Assembly: GCA_038230215.1 (NCBI GenBank)
Contig: JBBRNR010000001.1
Span: 186,001 to 250,000, forward strand
Direction: 5' to 3'
From: DASVRZ01 sp038230215
GTDB lineage: Bacteria; Verrucomicrobiota; Verrucomicrobiia; Chthoniobacterales; DASVRZ01
DNA length: 64,000 nucleotides
Shown here: positions 58,826 through 64,000 of the stretch, one piece after another
Layout: every line of letters starts with the position of its first letter
How positions within the stretch are numbered: position 1 is the first letter of the stretch
Translations under genes and position numbers: made by a program
Notes under the pieces: model-generated
The model's database searches: none
Seen by the model: the letters and a program-made list of their open reading frames with translations, nothing else
Told to the model about the DNA's origin: nothing

Positions 58826-60082
58826 CTAGCGGAGCTTTTTCGAAGGCGCCGGGCGTTGGAGGGGTGCCGGGATGAGCGAGGTCATCTTCGCCACAGCTTT
58901 GGTGGGGACTTTGGTCGTCACTTTGGGCACCGTTTTCGCGGTGGTCTTGGAAGCAGTCTTGGCGGGAGATTTTGGGGAAACTTTGGACGTCACCTGGGGG
59001 GCAGGAGTTGTTTTTTTGGCAGCGACTTTGATCGTGGTCTTCGCTGTCGGTGTTTTGGCTGGCGTAGTCTTAGTGGTGACTTTGGGTGCAATCACGGAAG
59101 CTAGAGCGGCCATCTTGAGTGTGGTGACAGGCTTTGGTGCCGCCTGTGGCGCTGGTGCGGCGATCTTCCGAGTAGTGACTGGCTTGGAAGCGTCCGGGGT
59201 CGGCGTGAGGTGTTTGACGCGAATGATGTTTTCCGCCTGGCTGACTCTACGAGTAATTTTTGGCTCGACGGATGCGGTGTCAGGCTGGATGCGTCGGGTG
59301 ATTTTGGCGGTGCTTGCCGCCGAGACCTGCGGTTTGGACGGCATCACTGGGGCGTTGGCCAAATGCGGAATGCGGCGGGTGACCTTGGTGGAACTGGCCG
59401 CAGTTTTCGCAAATTCAGCGGCTTTCTCCTCGGCAGCTGGAGCGGCCTCATCATGGCGTCCCAAGCCGACCATTTTGAGGGCTTTTGTAACCATCGAGGG
59501 AGTTTTCTCTTCTGGCGCGGGAGTGGCCCGCATTTCAGTGAGCTGCTCAAGGACTGGGGCATTTGACAGGGTGGCGGGACGGACTTTTTTTGGGAAACGA
59601 GAAAGAATGCCCTCAAGTGTGGCCTCCAACTGCTGCAGGCGGAAGGGTTTCACCAATATGGCCGAGTGCGTCTTCTCGATGAAGGCATCCACGGTCGGAT
59701 TCAACTGGTGGCCGGTGATAAAGACGAAGCGATTGCAAAGCTCCGGACGCGTTTTCTGCACGGCCAAATAAAACATGTCGCCGGGCAGCTTGGGCATCAT
59801 CATGTCGCAAATGACTAGCTCGAAGTTGCTCTTGATGACTTCCTTGAGGCCATCAACGCCGTTGGCCACGGCCACTACCTGATAGCCGAGCGACTCGAGA
59901 TATTCCCGCAGGATTAAGTTCGTTTGCGCCTCGTCTTCGAGCAGCAGAACACGCTCGGAGTGCTCCAAGGGCATCGGGATGGGCGGTTTTGCATCCGTGC
60001 CTTCGGGCTCACGAAAGGCCGCCGGACGAGTCTGATTGAAGCTACGAACAATATTGGTTCGAGGCAGGATGACTTTGGACAT
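58826..60082 (-). CDS. Response regulator with long Ala/Lys/Thr/Pro histone-like tail
   Basis: A 418-residue protein. Residues about 43-160 are a receiver domain: RVLLLEDEAQTNLILREYLE (acidic pair), FELVICDMMMPKLPGDMFYL (phospho-Asp in CDMMMP), VFITGHQLNP (Thr) and AILVKPF (Lys). From about 200 on it is low-complexity, ending in a very basic tract such as VPKVTTKVPTKAVAKMTSLI with K/T/P/A repeats. No known output domain or adjacent kinase is visible. The tail suggests non-specific nucleic-acid binding (inference). Confidence 0.85.
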   Translation of the reverse strand: MSKVILPRTNIVRSFNQTRPAAFREPEGTDAKPPIPMPLEHSERVLLLEDEAQTNLILREYLESLGYQVVAVANGVDGLKEVIKSNFELVICDMMMPKLPGDMFYLAVQKTRPELCNRFVFITGHQLNPTVDAFIEKTHSAILVKPFRLQQLEATLEGILSRFPKKVRPATLSNAPVLEQLTEMRATPAPEEKTPSMVTKALKMVGLGRHDEAAPAAEEKAAEFAKTAASSTKVTRRIPHLANAPVMPSKPQVSAASTAKITRRIQPDTASVEPKITRRVSQAENIIRVKHLTPTPDASKPVTTRKIAAPAPQAAPKPVTTLKMAALASVIAPKVTTKTTPAKTPTAKTTIKVAAKKTTPAPQVTSKVSPKSPAKTASKTTAKTVPKVTTKVPTKAVAKMTSLIPAPLQRPAPSKKLR

Positions 60083-60213
60083 TTTAAATTAAACGGGTTG
60101 GGAAAAGTCTTGGACTCAATAGTTTGCAAGTTTGGGTTTCTTCTAAATAGCACCCTCTATGCCCGGAGTGCAGGCGAAGTTGCAAGGGAAAGACAGGTTC
60201 GCGAAAGAGAAAA

Positions 60214-60678
60214 CTACCGGGAAATGTCTCCTTGTGTGAGGATTTTGAACCCGGCCCCGCGCAAGACCGAGATCGCGCAATCGTCGTCGTCGGGATGAAT
60301 GACCAGGGCCGAACGCTCATTCGGACGGGTCATTACGGGGTAGCTGTAATGAATATTCACTTCGGCCTGTAGTAGCGTCGCGAGCAATTTCCCCAGTTCG
60401 GTGCATTCCGTCATCTCCACCACCAGCACCTCGGTATGGCTATGGGCGATGCCTTGCTGGGCAAAAAGTTCCTTCACCAGATCGGGGTCGCTCACAATCA
60501 TGCGCACGATCGAGGAATCCGCCGAATCCTGCACACTGAGGGCGACGATCTCGACGTGCTCGCGGCTGAGCAATTTCACCAGATCCAGCAGAGCGCCGGC
60601 CCGGTTTTCGGCAAATACGGAGAAATGCTGCACGCGCGGTGCGGAAAGTTTTTCCAGAGTGTCGTAGGATTTATCCAT
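60214..60678 (-). CDS. Tandem ACT-domain protein
   Basis: A 154-residue protein with two ACT domains: VQHFSVFAENRAGALLDLVK (first) and HTEVLVVEMTECTELGKLLA (second). ACT pairs bind amino acids and regulate enzymes or transcription. Similar free-standing ACT proteins exist without known targets. The start MDKSYDTLEKLS is 2 nt after the stop of the 60681 gene, so it ends the LolA-operon string. Confidence 0.8.
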   Translation of the reverse strand: MDKSYDTLEKLSAPRVQHFSVFAENRAGALLDLVKLLSREHVEIVALSVQDSADSSIVRMIVSDPDLVKELFAQQGIAHSHTEVLVVEMTECTELGKLLATLLQAEVNIHYSYPVMTRPNERSALVIHPDDDDCAISVLRGAGFKILTQGDISR

Positions 60679-60680
60679 GG

Positions 60681-61127
60681 CTATTTGTAAGCGTAGAGCA
60701 GGCAGGCCGTCGAGCTTTCCGAGTTGGAACTGTCGGCCACGGAGATTTTTACATAATAGGTGCCGCTGTAGGCTGCGGTGATGCCAGCAGCGGCGCGGGC
60801 TCCATCGGAAAAGGGCTGGATCGGGAGGACTTTGCCCGTTTCGTCGAAAAGGGTGACTTCCATTTTTTTCACAACGGGGGCAGTGGCGACGCAAAACCAG
60901 TAGCTGTTCCCGGCGTAGAGGTTGACGGTGAAAATTTTCGACTCTCCTTTCTTGAGTTTGACCGAGAAAAAGCCGTCGCGCAGTTTGTAGCCGTCATTAG
61001 CTGAAAATGCCCCCGCCAGATCGAAAGCGGCGCTCCGTGCGGCGACGGTTTGATCGTCCTCTGCGCGCAGTGATGCGACGGCCTGGGTCAACGTCAGGAA
61101 CAAGAAAAGGAGGCGGCGCAGAGTCAT
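60681..61127 (-). CDS. Exported hypothetical protein, beta-rich
   Basis: A 148-residue protein with a signal peptide ending SLRAED. The mature part is beta-rich, with DGFFSVKLKKGESKIFTVNL and YAGNSYWFCVATAPVVKKME, then GITAAYSGTYYVKISVADSS, the look of a PPC-like bacterial pre-peptidase domain. No catalytic part is present. Its ATG overlaps the upstream stop (ATGA). Confidence 0.7.
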   Translation of the reverse strand: MTLRRLLFLFLTLTQAVASLRAEDDQTVAARSAAFDLAGAFSANDGYKLRDGFFSVKLKKGESKIFTVNLYAGNSYWFCVATAPVVKKMEVTLFDETGKVLPIQPFSDGARAAAGITAAYSGTYYVKISVADSSNSESSTACLLYAYK

Positions 61128-61978
61128 TTCGTGGATGTGGTGATGATCGGCATGATCTGCGAGACGGCGGTGCGCAATGTCACCACCTCGGCCTGGGTCG
61201 GGGTGTGATCGATGGGATACGAGGCCAGGTCGTGCACGGCGAGAAGGCGTTTTTTCAAATCATGGATCAACGCCTGCTCCTGCAACGCCTGGGGCAACTG
61301 CTCCATTTGCTTGTTCAGATAATCGATGATCGCGGGCTGTCGCAGCAATTTCGCGTCGTCTGGGTCGTAATTTTGCGCGACGACGCTGCTCACGACCTCG
61401 GTGCCGCGCACCCAGCCGCCGAGATTCACGAGAATGACGAGATCCTGGTCCTCCATGCTAGCCATGGCGGCGCGGACGTCATTTTGGGTAGCTTCGAGTT
61501 CCTCCTTGAGGGCGTTCCACTCATTATTTTCGGCGAAATCCGTGATGCTATTGCCGCGTCCGAGGACGTTCTGACTCACCCCAAGCTGCTTGGCGAGAGC
61601 GATGATGTCCTTGCCGATATTTTTCACCTGGCGTCCGTCCTGCGCCTCGACCGCGATGTAGCCGTCGGCAATTAAACCGCCGAGATTCAACGCAATCTGC
61701 GCCCGATTTCCATAAGTCATCGTCAGCGGAGTTCGATAAAAAAGCGTCCAGTTCGGACGATTCCGCTTCCCGATCGCCGCGAAAAATTCCCCCGGCATGG
61801 GCAGCGTCAGATCATCGCTCTTCGCCGCTTGATCCATGTCGGACTTGGTCAGGGCCGCGACCTCGGGAACGATCAGTTTATTCGTCCCCTCGGCTGGTTC
61901 CGCTTTCAAAAAAGACACGCCCAAAAACAGGATACTGGCCGCGAGCAGGCAACGATGTGGGGTGAGACGGTGGCGCAT
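61124..61978 (-). CDS. Exported hypothetical protein
   Basis: A 284-residue protein with a signal peptide (CLLAASILFLGVSFLKAEP). The mature part contains FYRTPLTMTYGNRAQIALNL followed by GGLIADGYIAVEAQDGRQVK, and a helical second half. I recognise no named domain. It lies between the LolA-like and 60681 genes in a compact operon. The start MRHRLTPHR (61978) is preferred over an ATG 13 codons earlier. Confidence 0.65.
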   Translation of the reverse strand: MRHRLTPHRCLLAASILFLGVSFLKAEPAEGTNKLIVPEVAALTKSDMDQAAKSDDLTLPMPGEFFAAIGKRNRPNWTLFYRTPLTMTYGNRAQIALNLGGLIADGYIAVEAQDGRQVKNIGKDIIALAKQLGVSQNVLGRGNSITDFAENNEWNALKEELEATQNDVRAAMASMEDQDLVILVNLGGWVRGTEVVSSVVAQNYDPDDAKLLRQPAIIDYLNKQMEQLPQALQEQALIHDLKKRLLAVHDLASYPIDHTPTQAEVVTLRTAVSQIMPIITTSTK

Positions 61979-62033
61979 GTTCGGACGAAAGCGTGCTGTG
62001 TTTTTAGAGGGATTCAACGACCATTTCCAGAAG

Positions 62034-62753
62034 TTATTTTCCCAGCGGAGAAGTCACATTTGCCCCGGCTGGCGGGGTAAAATCGAAGGTCGACGCCGGA
62101 ACTGGCTCGGTGCTCAGATCGGTCAGTTCGGTCTTGATTTTCTCGCCGCGCGTCGAGACGGTCTCGACCGATTGCAGTTCCAATCCCTTGTTAAAATGTA
62201 CCTCGAGTTGCGTCACCATGCGGCTGATCGCCCCCCGCTTCGGCGTGAGCTGAATCGAATATCCGCCCGGAGTCGCTTGGGCCTGAATCGTGAAATCGCG
62301 GTCCACTTGGGCGAAGTCCAGCCCAGTCGTAAACGCCGCGATTCCCTGGCTAATGAACTTCTGCTTTTTCAAGTCATACCGTTCCGCCTCCTGGAACGCC
62401 GGGTAATACATCCAGAGAATTTCGCCGTTACTGACAATGATGCTTTCCTTGCCCGCGCCCCGGCTTTCCTTGCGAAATTTATCTGGCGTGGCATACCACA
62501 TTTTGCCCGTGCTGACCGAGGGCCGGGCGAGAATACCGCCGCTTTTTTCCTCGTGATAACTTGCCTGAATGAACGGCCTTGCCTGGCGCAGCGCGGCGAT
62601 TTTTTCCACGAGCGTTTTCGTGGCCGCGCTATCCAATGGCTGAGCCTGGGCCAGACTGAGGAGCAGTCCAGACAGGAACAAAATTATACCATTGATCTGG
62701 ATGAAGCTGGAGAAGAGAGGCGAAGAAATCGGCGATGCGTTGGGTGTTGACAT
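62034..62753 (-). CDS. LolA-like outer-membrane lipoprotein carrier
   Basis: A 239-residue exported protein with LolA traits: FIQASYHEEKSGGILARPSV, STGKMWYATPDKFRKES, NGEILWMYYPAFQEAERYD and a C-terminal FDFTPPAGANVTSP. The ATG at 62753 lies inside the acyltransferase gene (125-bp overlap in another frame). No shorter ATG keeps a signal peptide. The next gene upstream is an LpxL-like acyltransferase, then an MMPL exporter, a combination seen in aryl-polyene gene clusters. Confidence 0.78.
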   Translation of the reverse strand: MSTPNASPISSPLFSSFIQINGIILFLSGLLLSLAQAQPLDSAATKTLVEKIAALRQARPFIQASYHEEKSGGILARPSVSTGKMWYATPDKFRKESRGAGKESIIVSNGEILWMYYPAFQEAERYDLKKQKFISQGIAAFTTGLDFAQVDRDFTIQAQATPGGYSIQLTPKRGAISRMVTQLEVHFNKGLELQSVETVSTRGEKIKTELTDLSTEPVPASTFDFTPPAGANVTSPLGK

Positions 62754-63558
62754 GGTGAGTTTGAGTTGGATCGTCGGCGCTGCTCATTTCGATGGGCGGA
62801 TAAGCGTGCGACGCGTATTTCCCCATCGGCTGGGCGAAGACGAAAGCGGGTAAAATAGTCGCTCCCGTGTGTTGCCACAAGAGCGATGCAGCGTGTGAAA
62901 ATTGGGTCGTTTTGCCAAACATCTCCACCGGCATTGACTGGCCGCCATACGGTCGATCCACCAACAGCGCGACGATCCCATTTTTGCGTAGCGTTTGGAC
63001 TATGGAGAGAAAGGCAAACCGGTCATCACCCAGCGTGATGGTGTCGATGCCAAATTTCCGACGATATTTCTCGCGCCACTCTCCCACGTTTGCCACCGGC
63101 TCGGCTAGCGTGACGACCGTCACGGGAATGTGGCGTGCGGCCAGAAAAATCCCGCCCAATTCCCACGCACCAAGATGACCAGTGATCAGGACGGTCCCCT
63201 TCCCTCGGCCCTGCGCCGCCTGCAAATGCTCCAGCCCCGACCAGTCGCCCATGATCTCGGAGACCTCCTCCAGGCTGCCGTTCATGAAGACGATATTATC
63301 GGCGATCATCTCGATGAAATGCACAAACACCCGCCGTCCAATCGCATCTAACTCCGGTCCTCTCGCCCCCGTGACAGGTCGCAGATTTTCCAGCATGATC
63401 TCCCGCTGAGCATCGCATAAATCGTGGGCGAGATGCCCGATGAACCGCGCCAGTGCCAGCGTGACGAAACGCGGAAAGAGCGACGCCAGACGCAATCCCA
63501 CCCGGAACGAGAGGGAGTTGTACCACGGGTTTGGCCGGTTAACTTCGCTTCCAGACAT
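62629..63558 (-). CDS. LpxL/HtrB-like lysophospholipid acyltransferase
   Basis: A 309-residue membrane-associated acyltransferase: HLGAWELGGIFLAARHIPVT (H-x4-E-type active site), VALLVDRPYGGQSMPVEMFG and PAFVFAQPMG. In Gram-negatives such enzymes acylate lipid A or, in aryl-polyene clusters, anchor the pigment to the membrane. The start MSGSEVNRPNPWYNSLSF at 63558 overlaps the MMPL gene end by 20 bp. Confidence 0.85.
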   Translation of the reverse strand: MSGSEVNRPNPWYNSLSFRVGLRLASLFPRFVTLALARFIGHLAHDLCDAQREIMLENLRPVTGARGPELDAIGRRVFVHFIEMIADNIVFMNGSLEEVSEIMGDWSGLEHLQAAQGRGKGTVLITGHLGAWELGGIFLAARHIPVTVVTLAEPVANVGEWREKYRRKFGIDTITLGDDRFAFLSIVQTLRKNGIVALLVDRPYGGQSMPVEMFGKTTQFSHAASLLWQHTGATILPAFVFAQPMGKYASHAYPPIEMSSADDPTQTHHVNTQRIADFFASLLQLHPDQWYNFVPVWTAPQSGPGSAIG

Positions 63559-64000
63559 AGGCGGGCACGAGGAAAAACAACGTGGCAAACATGCTCCAGC
63601 CCACGCCGATCGCACAGAGCAATCCCAGTCCGCTCAGCGAGGGATTTTCCGCGAACCCGAGCGAGCCGAAACCGGCTGTCGCCGTCAGGGCGCTCAGCAA
63701 AACCGGTTTCAAAATGCCGCGCAACAACGTCTGATAATCGCCCACTTGCCTCGCCGCGAGCAGCACATAAATGCCGTAGTCCACCCCGACTCCGAGAACC
63801 AGCGGAAAGGCGAGAATGTTAAACAAATTGAGCGGCAGTCCGATGATTTTGATCGTCGCCACCATCGCGCCAATCGAGAGGATGAGCGTAAGCATGAGGA
63901 GAAAAATCGGACGGAACTGGCGGAAGAGAAAGAGCAGCAGCACGATGTTAAAAAGCAGCATCGTCCCGGTAAGGATGACCAGTTTGCTCTGCGCCCAAGT
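63539..64000 (-). CDS. MMPL/RND-family exporter (C-terminal part, runs off the window)
   Basis: The visible 153 residues are the last transmembrane bundle of an MMPL exporter: LVILTGTMLLFNIVLLLFLF, FPLVLGVGVDYGIYVLLAAR (the GVDYG motif of helix 4/10) and LLSALTATAGFGSLGFAENP, then the final helix. The frame is open to base 64000, so the gene continues beyond the window. The neighbourhood with acyltransferase and LolA suggests lipid-like cargo. Confidence 0.85.
   Translation of the reverse strand, partial: TWAQSKLVILTGTMLLFNIVLLLFLFRQFRPIFLLMLTLILSIGAMVATIKIIGLPLNLFNILAFPLVLGVGVDYGIYVLLAARQVGDYQTLLRGILKPVLLSALTATAGFGSLGFAENPSLSGLGLLCAIGVGWSMFATLFFLVPAYVWKRS

Overview
The window is a 64 kb piece of a GC-rich bacterial chromosome (about 58-60% G+C by eye). 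I place it in the Verrucomicrobiota, probably near the Spartobacteria/Chthoniobacter-Terrimicrobium side. This rests on lineage-typical hypothetical proteins (32952-33689, 49145-49810, 50300-51250), GGGAGCGCACGCGT-type palindromic repeats, a GxxExxY gene between PCR-like hairpins, and dispersed amino-acid biosynthesis genes. No rRNA, CRISPR array, integrase or transposase is visible. Two tRNAs (Glu-CTC, Cys-GCA) lie at 22.7-22.9 kb.

Layout. 0-9 kb: terC (partial), ymdB-like, a cell-wall amidase, an M32 carboxypeptidase, trpF, a secretin and leuB. 9-14 kb: a nucleotidyltransferase toxin-antitoxin-like pair, then a membrane-sugar locus (GT2, Agl23-like and a third polytopic protein). 14.7-23 kb: argH behind a mazEF-like pair, fur, ilvB, scpB, pheA, a GH57 glucan-branching enzyme and the tRNAs. 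23-27 kb: pabB, parA and rplM-rpsI. 27-34.3 kb: an accessory stretch with a second nucleotidyltransferase pair, a dynamin-like GTPase coupled to a pseudopilin-like protein, and a lower-GC three-gene cassette (Cys-rich-tail protein, glycosyltransferase, leucine-rich-repeat protein). A 56-bp fragment of the dynamin gene is duplicated at 34.2 kb, on the far side of that stretch. 34-42 kb: vapBC-mtnP-deacetylase, all overlapping by 4 bp, then lysR, yggS, a LON-domain protein, typA and a ThuA-like protein. 42-46 kb: a cupredoxin / c-type cytochrome outer-membrane protein / cupredoxin operon next to an AraC-PocR regulator. 46-56 kb: aroK-queG, csp, purE, tsaC, an AT-rich regulatory region, ubiD, GxxExxY and nadA. 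56-64 kb: a glycosyltransferase and flippase, a response regulator with a histone-like tail, and an operon of MMPL exporter, acyltransferase and LolA-like genes that may be the edge of an aryl-polyene-type cluster lying beyond the window.

The least-explained signals are at DNA level. A short word, TGGAACTC(GACT), recurs far above expectation in unrelated genes and different reading frames. Three intergenic arrays have a period of about 21 bp. Several genes have a good -10 box only 6-9 nt before the start codon, which suggests leaderless mRNAs. A cluster of TGTAAGT half-sites with a perfect dyad lies at 50 kb. Functions are from sequence reading only; no database search was run.
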